64,000 nucleotides of DNA from Sediminibacterium sp. Gen4. Its GTDB lineage: Bacteria > Bacteroidota > Bacteroidia > Chitinophagales > Chitinophagaceae. A program made the translations under genes and the position numbers. Location of the stretch: positions 1-64,000 of the forward strand of contig JACBFI010000010.1 in assembly GCA_013391385.1 (NCBI GenBank). Reading direction: 5' to 3'. Below, piece after piece: positions 17,640 to 26,421 of the stretch. The notes under the pieces are model-generated. The model ran no database searches, had not been told where the DNA came from, and worked only from the letters and a program-made list of their open reading frames with translations. Within the stretch, counting starts at the first letter, position 1. Every line of letters begins with the position of its first letter.

Positions 17640-17845
17640 TAGCTCCGAGCTATGAGCCATGAGCTGCGAGCTTTTATAAGTTAAATTTGAGGGGTTAAAT
17701 AGCCTTTTGAGAATCTAAGGCATTTTTTACTCGTGTAAAAACTAAAACTCATTCACCATCGGTATTGTTTAAAAATGAGCAGGAGCATACCTACAATTAA
17801 TAATATCCAAAGCTCGCAGCTCATGGCTCATAGCTCATAGCCAAT
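17640..17845. repeat. Inverted pair of heptad-repeat arrays (27-bp perfect arms)
   Basis: The left arm holds heptads GAGCTAT, GAGCCAT, GAGCTGC, GAGCTTT (647-674 within the 17,xxx block). The right arm holds AGCTCGC, AGCTCAT, GGCTCAT, AGCTCAT, AGCCAAT (17811-17845). Positions 17647-17673 and 17810-17836 are exact reverse complements over 27 bases, 136 bases apart. The enclosed AT-rich stretch has no ORF. The structure is MITE-like in size, but I see no target duplication. The 383-base gap between the divergent genes contains only this and a promoter box. Confidence 0.85.
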
Positions 17846-17902
17846 AAGTTCTTGCACATTTTTCAAATCATAATTTTATCTCACAAATGATCGATACCCC
17901 CC

Positions 17903-17910
17903 TATCTTTG
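17903..17910 (+). promoter_or_regulatory. -7 box (TATCTTTG) for the carboxyltransferase gene
   Basis: Exact TAnnTTTG match, 20 bp before the start codon at 17931. No TTTG is found at the usual -33 distance. Confidence 0.55.
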
Positions 17911-17930
17911 CAAAACTAACAATTGTTCGT

Positions 17931-19562
17931 ATGACAGACATGGCATTTAACCGTAACGAAGACTGGATGAAACTCATGCTCAGTGAAGTGGAGCAATATT
18001 TCGAAAAGATCAAACTGGGCGGTGGAAAGAAATCAATCGAAAAACAAAGAGAACGCAATAAGCTTACCGCAAGAGAGCGGATTGAATATTTGTGTGACCG
18101 AGATAAACCCTTTGTAGAAATTGGCGGTTTTGCCGGTTTTGATATGTATGAAGCAGAAGGTGGTTGTCCATCTGCCGGAACAGTCGCCGGAATAGGCTAT
18201 GTGAGTGGTCGTCAGGCTGTTATTGTAGCCAATGATCAAACGGTGAAAGCGGGTGCTTGGTTTCCGATTACCGGAAAGAAGAATTTAAGAATGCAAGAGA
18301 TAGCGATGGAGAATAGGTTGCCCATTATTTATTTGGTGGATAGTGCCGGCGTATTCTTACCGATGCAAGATGAAATCTTTCCCGATAAAGAACATTTCGG
18401 ACGCATTTTCAGGAACAATGCAAGAATGAGTGCCATGGGCATCACACAAATAGCTGCTGTCATGGGTGCTTGTGTAGCAGGCGGTGCTTATTTGCCGATT
18501 ATGAGTGATGAAACCTTAATGGTGGAAGGCAATGGCAGTATTTTTCTGGCAGGTGCTTATTTGGTGAAAGCTGCCATCGGTGAAGACATTGACAATGAAA
18601 CATTGGGGGGAGCTGCTACCCACACTGAGATCAGTGGTATTGCAGATTACAAGTTTAAAACCGAAAAGGATTGTCTGGATCACATCAAAAAGATCATGAA
18701 CAAATTGGGTGCTTCAGGAAACGCAGGATTCGACAGGATTCAACCCATAGTACCCAAAAAAGATCCGAAAGAATTGTATGGCATTATTCCCGAAGGCAAT
18801 CTGAAGCCTTATGATATGTTGGATATCATTGAGCGAATGGTGGATAATAGTGAGTTTGACCAGTTCAAGCAGGATTATGGTAAAACCATTCTCTGTGGAT
18901 ATGCTCGTATTGAAGGATGGGCTGTTGGCATAGTGGCGAACCAGCGTCTGATCTGTAAAAACAAAAAAGGTGAAATGCAGATTGGTGGTGTCATTTATAA
19001 TGACAGTGCTGATAAAGCTGCAAGATTTATCTTGAATTGTAATCAGAAAAAAATTCCACTGGTATTCTTGCAAGATGTAACCGGTTTTATGGTAGGCAGT
19101 AGAAGCGAACATAGTGGCATCATTAAAGATGGTGCTAAACTCGTGAATGCAGTAGCGAATTCAGTAGTTCCCAAAATCACTGTTATTGTAGGTAATAGTT
19201 ATGGCGCAGGTAACTATGCCATGTGTGGTAAAGCTTATGATCCTCGTTTTATTTATGCATGGCCATCTGCAAAGATTGCCGTGATGGGTGGAGAACAAGC
19301 GGCTAAAACTTTGGCGCAAATACAAGTGGCTTCCATGAAATCACAAGGCAAAGAAGTAGATAAAGAACAAGAACAGGCTTTATTAAAAGAGATCAAAGGA
19401 CGATACGAAAGACAAACCACACCCTACTATGCTGCTGCCAGACTTTGGGTAGATGGTATCATTGATCCAACAGAAACAAGAAAAGTAATTGCAGAAGGAT
19501 TGCATGCTGCTAATCATAACCCGGATATGGATACTTTTCGTACCGGCGTGTTTCAAGTATAA
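17931..19562 (+). CDS. Acyl-CoA carboxylase carboxyltransferase subunit (MccB-like)
   Basis: Crotonase-fold carboxyltransferase that moves CO2 from biotin to an acyl-CoA. At 543 residues it matches the length of methylcrotonyl-CoA carboxylase beta subunits. Visible signatures are KLTARERIEYLCD near 43, the acyl-CoA/oxyanion region AAVMGACVAGGAYLP, the segment PMQDEIFPDKEHFGRIF that is typical of MccB rather than PccB, and IVGNSYGAGNYAMCGKAYDP near 420 for the biotin half. The usual DSGGA is DSAGV here. No biotin carboxylase or biotin carrier gene is adjacent, so its partner must be encoded elsewhere. ATG at 17940 is an alternative start. Confidence 0.87.
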   Translation: MTDMAFNRNEDWMKLMLSEVEQYFEKIKLGGGKKSIEKQRERNKLTARERIEYLCDRDKPFVEIGGFAGFDMYEAEGGCPSAGTVAGIGYVSGRQAVIVANDQTVKAGAWFPITGKKNLRMQEIAMENRLPIIYLVDSAGVFLPMQDEIFPDKEHFGRIFRNNARMSAMGITQIAAVMGACVAGGAYLPIMSDETLMVEGNGSIFLAGAYLVKAAIGEDIDNETLGGAATHTEISGIADYKFKTEKDCLDHIKKIMNKLGASGNAGFDRIQPIVPKKDPKELYGIIPEGNLKPYDMLDIIERMVDNSEFDQFKQDYGKTILCGYARIEGWAVGIVANQRLICKNKKGEMQIGGVIYNDSADKAARFILNCNQKKIPLVFLQDVTGFMVGSRSEHSGIIKDGAKLVNAVANSVVPKITVIVGNSYGAGNYAMCGKAYDPRFIYAWPSAKIAVMGGEQAAKTLAQIQVASMKSQGKEVDKEQEQALLKEIKGRYERQTTPYYAAARLWVDGIIDPTETRKVIAEGLHAANHNPDMDTFRTGVFQV

Positions 19563-19637
19563 ACAATCCTGAAATTATGCTAATGGTAAGTCGTGATATA
19601 GCTGAATGAATTTACTTTGCGGTTCAATCATTATACC

Positions 19638-20423
19638 ATGACTTACCCGATTTATACTGTTGATGCATTTACAGACCATGTATTTGGGGGCAATCCTGCT
19701 GCCGTTTGTCCGCTTACAGCATGGCTTCCTACTGCCACTATGCAACAGTTGGCGAATGAAAATAATCTTTCCGAAACAGCATTCTTTGTTCAAAGGCCTG
19801 ATGGAGATTATGATATCCGCTGGTTCACACCTGAATTAGAGATCGATTTGGCGGGGCACCCTACCTTGGCTACAGCTTATGTTCTGTTTAATGAACTTGG
19901 CTATTCACAAGACAGCATTCGTTTTCATAGCAAAAGTGGATTACTAACAGTTACCAAAAACGGAGACCTTATGGAAATGAATTTTCCGGCCCGTATGCCT
20001 GTTGCTTGTGAGATCCCGGCACATCTGTTAGAAGGATTTAGCATTCAGCCTAAACAAGTTCTACGTTCACGCGATTATTTTTTGATCTATGAATCTCAGG
20101 AAGAAATCGAAAAAGTAATTCCTGATTTTGTTCAATTGAATCAAGTGGAAACATTGGGCATTATCATTACTGCGAAAGGAAATACTGCCGATTTTGTTTC
20201 TCGATTCTTTGTCCCTAATTCTGTAATTGGAGAAGATCCGGTAACAGGTTCAGCACATGCCACACTGATTCCTTATTGGGCAAAAGCATTGGATAAAACC
20301 TCTATGAAAGCAGAACAGTTATCTAAACGTCGCGGTGATCTTTGGTGTGGTATTCAAGGTGATCGAGTGACGATTGCCGGTAAAGCTGTTTTATACATGA
20401 AAGGTGCATATCAAATCGCATGA
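19638..20423 (+). CDS. PhzF-family isomerase/epimerase-like protein
   Basis: About 261 residues with the diaminopimelate-epimerase-like fold of PhzF/YddE proteins. The start at 19638 gives MTYPIYTVDAFTDHVFGGNPAAVC, the family's standard N-terminus. The catalytic Glu lies in NNLSETAFF near residue 46. The second-half signature is EDPVTGSAHATLIPYW near 210. The specific reaction of most PhzF homologues is unknown. The last four bases overlap the rnhA start (ATGA), so the two genes are translationally coupled, though functionally unrelated. Confidence 0.88.
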   Translation: MTYPIYTVDAFTDHVFGGNPAAVCPLTAWLPTATMQQLANENNLSETAFFVQRPDGDYDIRWFTPELEIDLAGHPTLATAYVLFNELGYSQDSIRFHSKSGLLTVTKNGDLMEMNFPARMPVACEIPAHLLEGFSIQPKQVLRSRDYFLIYESQEEIEKVIPDFVQLNQVETLGIIITAKGNTADFVSRFFVPNSVIGEDPVTGSAHATLIPYWAKALDKTSMKAEQLSKRRGDLWCGIQGDRVTIAGKAVLYMKGAYQIA

Positions 20424-20899
20424 GGACATCAAACGGACATCAACTCATTATTTATACGGATGGTTCAGCCAGGGGCAATCCCGGCCCCGGAGGCTATGGT
20501 ATTATTTTAATGTGGGGCGATAAAAGAAAAGAGATCTCGGCGGGTTATCGACACACAACGAATAACCGTATGGAATTGATGGCAGTGATTGTGGCATTGG
20601 AGTCATTGACTAAAAGAAATATAGCAGTCACTATTTACACAGACAGTCAGTACATCGTCAATACAGTAGAAAAAAAATGGCTGGACAATTGGATACGGAC
20701 GGATTTCAAAGGCGGCAAAAAGAATAAGGATCTTTGGTTGCGTTATAAAGCCATTGCCAATCATTTTCAAGTACGTTTCGTTTGGGTAAAAGGACATGCC
20801 AATAATCCATGGAATAATCGATGTGACGAACTGGCCACTAGTGCTGCAGATGGAACAAATCTTTTAGTAGATGAAGTGTTTGAAAATTCTTCGGATTAA
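20420..20899 (+). CDS. rnhA: Ribonuclease HI
   Basis: Endonuclease that removes RNA from RNA-DNA hybrids. The 159-residue product has the full RNase H fold: YTDGSARGNPGPGGYG (first catalytic Asp), NRMELMAVIVALE (Glu), YTDSQYIVN (Asp) and NNRCDELAT (last Asp), with the basic-protrusion helix KKWLDNWIRTDFKGGKKNKD. There is no N-terminal hybrid-binding domain. The ATG overlaps the phzF stop by 4 bp and is the only reasonable start. Confidence 0.95.
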   Translation: MRTSNGHQLIIYTDGSARGNPGPGGYGIILMWGDKRKEISAGYRHTTNNRMELMAVIVALESLTKRNIAVTIYTDSQYIVNTVEKKWLDNWIRTDFKGGKKNKDLWLRYKAIANHFQVRFVWVKGHANNPWNNRCDELATSAADGTNLLVDEVFENSSD

Positions 20900-20936
20900 A
20901 GAAAGAATTGTCATATATATTATTATTCATTTTCAA

Positions 20937-20951
20937 TCCGCCTTAGGCGGA
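20937..20951. repeat. Short GC-rich palindrome TCCGCCTTAGGCGGA
   Basis: A 15-bp palindrome in the 65-bp gap between rnhA and the ATP-pyrophosphatase gene. The same element (with T or C at the centre) occurs four more times around the tRNA-Arg locus at 51.0-52.4 kb. It is therefore a dispersed repeat in this genome. Confidence 0.9.
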
Positions 20952-20964
20952 CCAAATTTTCAAA

Positions 20965-21618
20965 TTGAAAAATTGTCTTAGTTCTTGGAGTGGCGGAAAA
21001 GATAGTTGCTTTGCACTGATGAAAGCCATCGAGCAAGGCTATACGCCTGCGGTTTTGCTGAATGTTATGAATGAAACGGGCAAAATTTCAAGGAGTCATG
21101 GTATTCCCGAATCTATATTAAGAGCGCAAGCAGCAACTGCTGAGTTGCCCATTCATTTGATCAGCAGTAGCTGGCAGGAATATGAACAACATTTTACTGC
21201 TGCATTACAACAACTCAGAAAAACTTATACAGTAACACATGCTGTCTTTGGAGATATTGACCTACAGGCACATCGCGACTGGGAAGAGAAAGTATGCAAT
21301 AGTGCTGAACTCACTGCTTTTCTTCCCTTATGGCAGCAAGATCGTAGATCTTTGGTGATGCAAATGTTAGATAGTGGTATTCAAACCATGATCGTTAGTT
21401 GTAATGAAGTAATGGGTGCTTCGTTTATTGGTAAAACTTTGACACCGTTATTGATTGATGAATTAGAAGCGCTGGGTATAGATGCTTGTGGGGAAAATGG
21501 AGAGTTTCATACGTTGGTGTATGATTGTCCACTATTCAAACACCCACTTAAAGTAGAAGTAAAACAAGCATTACAGCACGAACAATACTATTTTTCGGAG
21601 CTCATCCTCCGGGCATAA
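20965..21618 (+). CDS. Diphthine-ammonia-ligase-like ATP-pyrophosphatase (TTG start)
   Basis: 217-residue N-type ATP-pyrophosphatase (adenine nucleotide alpha-hydrolase fold). The PP-loop is SWSGGKDSCFAL at residues 7-18 and the family hallmark is CGENGEFHTLVYDCPLF near 173-189. In eukaryotes and archaea the family amidates diphthine on EF-2; bacteria lack that substrate, so the role here is unknown. No ATG exists upstream of the PP-loop in frame, so TTG at 20965 is taken as the start, 13 bp after the palindromic element. Confidence 0.85.
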   Translation: MKNCLSSWSGGKDSCFALMKAIEQGYTPAVLLNVMNETGKISRSHGIPESILRAQAATAELPIHLISSSWQEYEQHFTAALQQLRKTYTVTHAVFGDIDLQAHRDWEEKVCNSAELTAFLPLWQQDRRSLVMQMLDSGIQTMIVSCNEVMGASFIGKTLTPLLIDELEALGIDACGENGEFHTLVYDCPLFKHPLKVEVKQALQHEQYYFSELILRA

Positions 21619-21650
21619 AAAAATCCGCAGTGTTCGCTGCGGATTTTTTT
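21617..21650. terminator. Bidirectional terminator
   Basis: AAAAAAATCCGCAG pairs with CTGCGGATTTTTTT over 14 bp with a 6-base loop. It serves the convergent genes ending at 21618 and 21663. Confidence 0.92.
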
Positions 21651-21662
21651 ATAAATATGTTT

Positions 21663-22229
21663 TTATAAAGAAATATTTTTCTTGGCAATAGACTGATTCA
21701 GAAAATAATAGCCACCAAACAGAATCGCAGAGAAAATGGCTGTTGCCATCAAGCTATTGGCATAAAAAGGAAGTGCATCATTATAACACATCATCAGACC
21801 TTCAAAAGTCTTTGGACGTTTCAATCCGCCGCCACCGGCCCAAACCATAAAGTTAGAAATCAAAAAGAAAGTGGTAGGTGTAGCAATCGAAGCTCCCAAT
21901 ACCTGTAAAGGTTTCCGGCTACGTACCATAAAACCGAAAATAGTCAAGCTCGTGAACAATAAATAATTCACCCACTGTCCTTTATAAAAGCCCGGGATTT
22001 CAGTCAACCCCTTATTGTATAAAAACTGATAAAGAAGATCAGAGATAAACATAGAAATCAACGGCAATGCAAAAGCCCATTTCTTATCTTTTACAAAAAG
22101 AGCTCCTGCAAAAAGCGCGATAGCAAACTGAGGTGCAAAACCCCAAGGTCTGTTCGGCATGGCACGATACACAGCACTTAGAAAAATGGTCAAAACCAGA
22201 GAAACAACAAGCGAACGATTCAATTTCAT
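21663..22229 (-). CDS. DUF6580-type membrane protein
   Basis: A 188-residue integral membrane protein with about five hydrophobic segments. The Met at 22229 gives MKLNRSLVVSLVLTIFLSAVYRAM. The conserved-looking motif is RAMPNRPWGFAPQFAIALFAGA, followed by a charged KDKKW turn and ISMFISDLLYQF. This is the pattern of a Bacteroidota family annotated as DUF6580, sometimes compared to ECF-transporter S components. Substrate unknown. It lies 50 bp downstream of manA on the same strand and may be cotranscribed. Confidence 0.72.
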   Translation of the reverse strand: MKLNRSLVVSLVLTIFLSAVYRAMPNRPWGFAPQFAIALFAGALFVKDKKWAFALPLISMFISDLLYQFLYNKGLTEIPGFYKGQWVNYLLFTSLTIFGFMVRSRKPLQVLGASIATPTTFFLISNFMVWAGGGGLKRPKTFEGLMMCYNDALPFYANSLMATAIFSAILFGGYYFLNQSIAKKNISL

Positions 22230-22279
22230 TGTATAGAATTTCAGGGACAAAAATAAGTGTTATGAGTCAAGTTTAGACC

Positions 22280-23515
22280 TCAATTTTCCTCATCCTGTGA
22301 ATAAGCATCGGGAATAGCTACAAAAGCCTTGTATAATGAAGTTTTGCCGGAAGATAATAACTGATAAGACTGTCCCGGAAACACAATAAATGCCTCGCCT
22401 TTTTTTACGACCAATTGTTGATTGATGATAACCCCTCCCTCAATGACCATCCATATCTCAGGAGAATTGGCTTTGTCTTCAAAACTGGTATCACTATTCA
22501 ACAATACGTGGGTGAGGGAAAAATCCGGTACGGGAAAATGAAAAACATATTCCCCATCTCTCCTATTTTGCCCTTTTAAAATGTTGGGGACGATCGGAGT
22601 AAAATCGGTATTGGCTAATAGTTCTTGGACATCTGTATGTTTTTTAGTCAATCCGGCACGCAATACATTGTCACTGTTCGACATCAACTCAATATTCTGT
22701 CCTTCCAAATAAGCATGTGGTAATCCTGCTCCTTGAAAAATGGCTTCTCCCGGCTGTAGACAAACGATATTGAAAAAATAAATGGAGAAGATACCACGAT
22801 CAATATCACCGCTTGGAGGCTGATCATTGAAATGTTTGGCTACCCACCAACCCGGATGGGTTTTATTGAGTAATCCATCTTGTTTTTGTCTAATCTCACG
22901 TTTCACTAGGGGTAATAAAAGATCATTGATACTTTGTTGCTCCATTTCCATGATGAAACGATACAAAGATTGAAGCCCCTCTTTTCTAAACAAAGGAAGT
23001 AATATTTGGAATTCTATCACTTCCTCCAATATTTGCTGTAACTGTTCTTTCTGTTTAAATCCATGTAACAACCAGAACTCACTGATTGCCAACATGACTT
23101 CGGGTTTGTGATTTTGATCCTTATAATTCCTGTGAGGAGCATTCAAAGGTATTCCCAATTGATTCTCCCTTTCAAAACCTGCTATTGCATTTTCTTTGCT
23201 GGGGTGAACCTGTATGGACAACATTTCCCGAACATCCATGACTTTGAGTAGGTATGGGATATTGCCAAATTTTTGTCGCAAGGCAGGTGTAAGTGCAGCA
23301 TCGGGTTCTTCATCGATCAACTGTTGTAATGGCTTCCAGCCGTTCTGCATCGCAACATATGCCGAGGCTGAAGGATGAACTCCTAACCAATATTCTGCAA
23401 AAGGTCTCTTTTCTTCATTTTTTATGCCCAACAACTCCGGCAGAAACGTATATCCGCCCCAGTCGTAGTGTTGAACTTTACCTTGCAATTTCAGTATCGA
23501 ATAGCGATTAGACAT
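22280..23515 (-). CDS. manA: Mannose-6-phosphate isomerase, class I
   Basis: Zinc-dependent interconversion of mannose-6-phosphate and fructose-6-phosphate. The 411-residue product (Met at 23515, MSNRYSILKLQGKVQHYDWGG) has the class I features: QHYDWGG near 15, AEYWLGVHPSA near 44, the Zn ligands in LSIQVHPSKENA and HKPEVMLAI, and GAGLPHAYLEGQNIELMSNSDNVLRAGLT near 260. A C-terminal cupin-like domain follows. It starts 72 bp from divergent yraN. Confidence 0.94.
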   Translation of the reverse strand: MSNRYSILKLQGKVQHYDWGGYTFLPELLGIKNEEKRPFAEYWLGVHPSASAYVAMQNGWKPLQQLIDEEPDAALTPALRQKFGNIPYLLKVMDVREMLSIQVHPSKENAIAGFERENQLGIPLNAPHRNYKDQNHKPEVMLAISEFWLLHGFKQKEQLQQILEEVIEFQILLPLFRKEGLQSLYRFIMEMEQQSINDLLLPLVKREIRQKQDGLLNKTHPGWWVAKHFNDQPPSGDIDRGIFSIYFFNIVCLQPGEAIFQGAGLPHAYLEGQNIELMSNSDNVLRAGLTKKHTDVQELLANTDFTPIVPNILKGQNRRDGEYVFHFPVPDFSLTHVLLNSDTSFEDKANSPEIWMVIEGGVIINQQLVVKKGEAFIVFPGQSYQLLSSGKTSLYKAFVAIPDAYSQDEEN

Positions 23516-23586
23516 AGTAAACAATTGCAAGAACGTTCAATTCTTATAAAATCGTATTCAATCCTTCATTTTTAACGAAATAGTTT

Positions 23587-23943
23587 ATGAACAAAAACAT
23601 CGAAACCGGCGACTTAGGCGAAGAGATCGCTTGCGGATTTATATCCGAGAAGGGATATCAAGTACTAGAGAGAAACTGGCGATTCAAGCATTGGGAAGTT
23701 GATATCATTGCTTCCAGAAAAAATAAGCTTCATTTTATTGAAGTAAAAACCCGTAACTCACTTCGTTTTGGCAAACCGGAGGAAAGTATTACGCGCGAGA
23801 AAATGACACACTTAAAAAACGCCGCTGAACAATACCAATACCAGCATCCTGAATGGAAATACATCCAATTCGATGTCATTGCCATTACATTGGTTAACGG
23901 TATCGCTAAAGAGATCTTTTTGATCGAAGATGTATACTTTTAA
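23587..23943 (+). CDS. YraN/UPF0102 family nuclease-like protein
   Basis: 118 residues of the UPF0102 family, which has a restriction-endonuclease-like fold. The visible hallmarks are GDLGEEIACGFISEKGYQVLERNWR at the N-terminus (Glu), EVDIIASRKNKLHFIEVKTRNS (the D...ExK core) and QFDVIAITL near the end. Catalytic residues are present, but the biological role is not established. It is divergent from manA and followed by the dioxygenase gene after 48 bp. Confidence 0.9.
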   Translation: MNKNIETGDLGEEIACGFISEKGYQVLERNWRFKHWEVDIIASRKNKLHFIEVKTRNSLRFGKPEESITREKMTHLKNAAEQYQYQHPEWKYIQFDVIAITLVNGIAKEIFLIEDVYF

Positions 23944-23966
23944 CATTACCGAAGCATCACAAATCG

Positions 23967-23974
23967 TATATTTG
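23967..23974 (+). promoter_or_regulatory. -7 box (TATATTTG)
   Basis: Exact TAnnTTTG match, 17 bp before the ATG at 23992. It suggests that the dioxygenase gene has its own promoter. Confidence 0.5.
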
Positions 23975-23991
23975 ATGTTTAAACATTAATA

Positions 23992-24816
23992 ATGCAGTCA
24001 CTTACTTCATTCGCTTCATCAATTACCGGTAAGCCTCATCAGGGCAAAATGCCTGTTATTTTTGCGGGACACGGCAGTCCGATGAATGCAATCGAATTGA
24101 ACGAGTTTTCTCAAGGATGGCAGGCAATGGTAAAAGACCTACCACAGCCAACTGCGATTCTATGTATTTCAGCACACTGGGAAACGAGGGGTACTTTTGT
24201 AACAGCAATGGAGCAGCCCAAAACCATCCATGATTTTTATGGTTTTCCCCAACCTTTATTTGATGTACAATATCCCGCTCCAGGCAGTGTGACATTGGCC
24301 AACGATACCATTCAAGCGGTGGCAACCACTTCGGTTGCAAAGGATCTTTCTTGGGGATTGGATCATGGTTGCTGGAGCATCTTGAAACACATGTATCCCA
24401 CTGCAACTATACCAGTGGTGCAGTTGAGCTTGAATCAACTACAAGATCCTCTTTGGCATTATCAGCTTGCTAAAGAATTAGGCGTTTTGCGTCATAAAGG
24501 AGTACTAATCATTGGTAGTGGCAATATGGTACACAATCTCGGCGTCATGAATTGGAAAACACCTGAGACCGGATATGATTGGGCAAGAGAAGCCAACGAA
24601 ATATTCAAAACATTGATCAAGCATAATGATCATCTGTCATTGGCAACCTACAAAGATTTAGGGGCTGAAGTACGTCAATCCATTCCTACACCGGAACATT
24701 ATTTACCTTTATTGTATACACTCGGACTTAAGACTGAAGATGAGCAAGTGCAGTTTTTTAATGACAAAACCATTTTCGGATCGATCTCTATGACTTCATT
24801 ACTCATTGGTAATTGA
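23992..24816 (+). CDS. ygiD: DODA-type extradiol ring-opening dioxygenase
   Basis: Class III extradiol dioxygenase of the 4,5-DOPA dioxygenase family. The 274-residue product has the metal ligands of the fold: His in VIFAGHGSPMNA near 24, His in CISAHWET near 61, His in LDHGCWSILKHMYP near 123, and the late ISxxxLI segment. The natural substrate in bacteria is unknown, and plant homologues open L-DOPA. The stop codon abuts the stop of the convergent YkgJ gene with no intervening base. Confidence 0.85.
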   Translation: MQSLTSFASSITGKPHQGKMPVIFAGHGSPMNAIELNEFSQGWQAMVKDLPQPTAILCISAHWETRGTFVTAMEQPKTIHDFYGFPQPLFDVQYPAPGSVTLANDTIQAVATTSVAKDLSWGLDHGCWSILKHMYPTATIPVVQLSLNQLQDPLWHYQLAKELGVLRHKGVLIIGSGNMVHNLGVMNWKTPETGYDWAREANEIFKTLIKHNDHLSLATYKDLGAEVRQSIPTPEHYLPLLYTLGLKTEDEQVQFFNDKTIFGSISMTSLLIGN

Positions 24817-25314
24817 TCAGGAGAAACGTTGCATCATTTTTTCTACCATTTTGAATGTTGCCGGACAATACTCAACATTCTGCTGGTGAACATGTATGTA
24901 TTCTACCATTTTCTTTTTCTTCAAATGCGGAAATCCTGCACAATCAGAGGGCCTTACTTCGTAGATAGCGCACATATTGGTAGACATATCCAAGAACTGA
25001 CAAGGTTGTTTTTTATTCATCCAGTCGCCATCTTCTTCATCAAAATACAACCACTTTTCTTTGAATTCTTTGGGAGACATGTCAAAATGTGAAGCAATTC
25101 TTTTGATATCTGTATTTGTAAAAGTCGGACTCATGCTTTTACAGCAGTTGGCACAACTCAAACAATCTACTTCTTTCCAAACTGCTGCATCAATCTCTTC
25201 GGCAATTTTATCAAGATGTCTAGGAGGATTTTTTTCGATCTTACCCAAGAACTTTTTAAAGGCTTTTTGATGATGTCTCACTTTCTGCTTAAACGAACGA
25301 AGATTGATCTGCAT
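24817..25314 (-). CDS. YkgJ-type cysteine-cluster protein
   Basis: About 165 residues with an eight-cysteine cluster expected to bind zinc or an iron-sulfur centre: CLSCANCC near residue 56 and CQFLDMSTNMCAIYEVRPSDC near 100-122. The Met at 25314 is chosen because the ORF upstream of it overlaps the promoter of xerD and is poor in conserved-looking residues. Function unknown; many relatives are annotated as possible oxidoreductases. It is divergent from xerD. Confidence 0.82.
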   Translation of the reverse strand: MQINLRSFKQKVRHHQKAFKKFLGKIEKNPPRHLDKIAEEIDAAVWKEVDCLSCANCCKSMSPTFTNTDIKRIASHFDMSPKEFKEKWLYFDEEDGDWMNKKQPCQFLDMSTNMCAIYEVRPSDCAGFPHLKKKKMVEYIHVHQQNVEYCPATFKMVEKMMQRFS

Positions 25315-25405
25315 GCGAAAATAGTTAGTATCTGTTTTGAGTTTGCAATATCGGTCTCCCCTACCGCAATGCCAAAACAATTTGACCGCTTTATTCTGAT
25401 CATTA

Positions 25406-25438
25406 TTTGTCATTTTGCTCCACGGATTGTACATTTCG
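25406..25438 (+). promoter_or_regulatory. Promoter of xerD (TTTG-N20-TACATTTC)
   Basis: TTTG at 25406-25409, a 20-bp spacer, and TACATTTC at 25430-25437, one mismatch from TAnnTTTG. The -7 box ends 5 bp before the chosen ATG, so the mRNA would be nearly leaderless. Confidence 0.45.
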
Positions 25439-25442
25439 TTTT

Positions 25443-26345
25443 ATGTGGGATGCATATAAAAAAGGATACAAGGCTTTTTTACGCTTGGAGAAATCGTTGA
25501 GCGATCATTCTGTAGAAGCTTATTTGAGGGATGTAGATAAACTGACTTCTTTTCTTGCATCAGATGATACCGGCAAAGCACCTGCAAATGTGGATTTAAA
25601 AGACCTGCAACGATTTGTAAAATGGATCAGTGAATTGGGCATGACAGCCACTTCGCAGGCTAGGATCATTTCTGGTATCAGGAGTTTTTATAAGTATCTA
25701 CTCACAGAACAAATTATCAACAAGGACCCTACTGCTTTACTCGAAGCCCCAAAAACGAAAAGAGCTTTACCAGACGTATTGAGTTTTGAAGAAATTGAAC
25801 ACATCATTTCAAAGATCGACCAAAGTAAACCGGAAGGTGGCAGAAACAAAGCCATTTTAGAAACCATGTATAGCTGTGGACTAAGGGTAAGTGAAGTGGT
25901 GGGTTTAAAAATATCCTGCTTGTATCTGGATGTTGGCTTTATCAGAGTGATTGGTAAAGGCGACAAAGAAAGACTAGTACCCATAGGATCTGATGCCATT
26001 AAATATATCAAACTCTATAAAGAGAATATCCGTGTTCATCAACCCATGGTTCCGGGCTATGAGGATATTTTGTTTTTGAATCAGCGTGGCAAAGGTCTCT
26101 CTAGGGTCATGATTTTTTATATCATTCGTGATCTGGTGGCCAAGGCTGGTATCACCAAAAACATTTCACCACACACATTCAGACATTCCTTTGCTACTCA
26201 TTTAGTAGAGGGAGGTGCAGACCTGCGAGCAGTACAAGAAATGCTGGGACATGAAAGTATTACCACTACGGAAATATATACTCACCTGGATCGCGACTTC
26301 CTGCGCAATACTTTACAGCAGTTTCATCCGGCTTTTCAGAAATAA
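25443..26345 (+). CDS. xerD: Tyrosine recombinase XerD
   Basis: Site-specific recombinase for resolving chromosome dimers at dif. The 300-residue length matches XerC/XerD. The N-terminal SAM-like core-binding domain (about 5-90) precedes the catalytic domain. Catalytic residues are visible: Arg in SCGLRVSEVVGL, Lys in GKGDKERLVP, His-x-x-Arg in SPHTFRHSFATHL, His in LGHESITTTEIYTHL and the nucleophilic Tyr in IYTHL. The start at 25443 (MWDAYKKGYKAFL) fits the family. No dif site is recognised nearby. This looks like the housekeeping enzyme, not an element integrase. Confidence 0.9.
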   Translation: MWDAYKKGYKAFLRLEKSLSDHSVEAYLRDVDKLTSFLASDDTGKAPANVDLKDLQRFVKWISELGMTATSQARIISGIRSFYKYLLTEQIINKDPTALLEAPKTKRALPDVLSFEEIEHIISKIDQSKPEGGRNKAILETMYSCGLRVSEVVGLKISCLYLDVGFIRVIGKGDKERLVPIGSDAIKYIKLYKENIRVHQPMVPGYEDILFLNQRGKGLSRVMIFYIIRDLVAKAGITKNISPHTFRHSFATHLVEGGADLRAVQEMLGHESITTTEIYTHLDRDFLRNTLQQFHPAFQK

Positions 26346-26421
26346 TGATGATTAAAGTACAAAAGGTAGGTATTCGTCGATGAATTTGCGGTAAATTCGC
26401 TATTCTAAAATCTGGAAACAT

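Noticed and set aside
17931..19562. Assignment of the carboxyltransferase as PccB (propionyl-CoA)
   Set aside because: The segment around PMQDEIFPDKEHFGRIF fits MccB better. No biotin subunit is adjacent to settle the substrate, so no gene symbol is given.
25443..26345. Tyrosine recombinase as integrase of a genomic island
   Set aside because: Length and motifs fit housekeeping XerD. Neighbours are ordinary chromosomal genes, and there is no tRNA or attachment-site duplication nearby.
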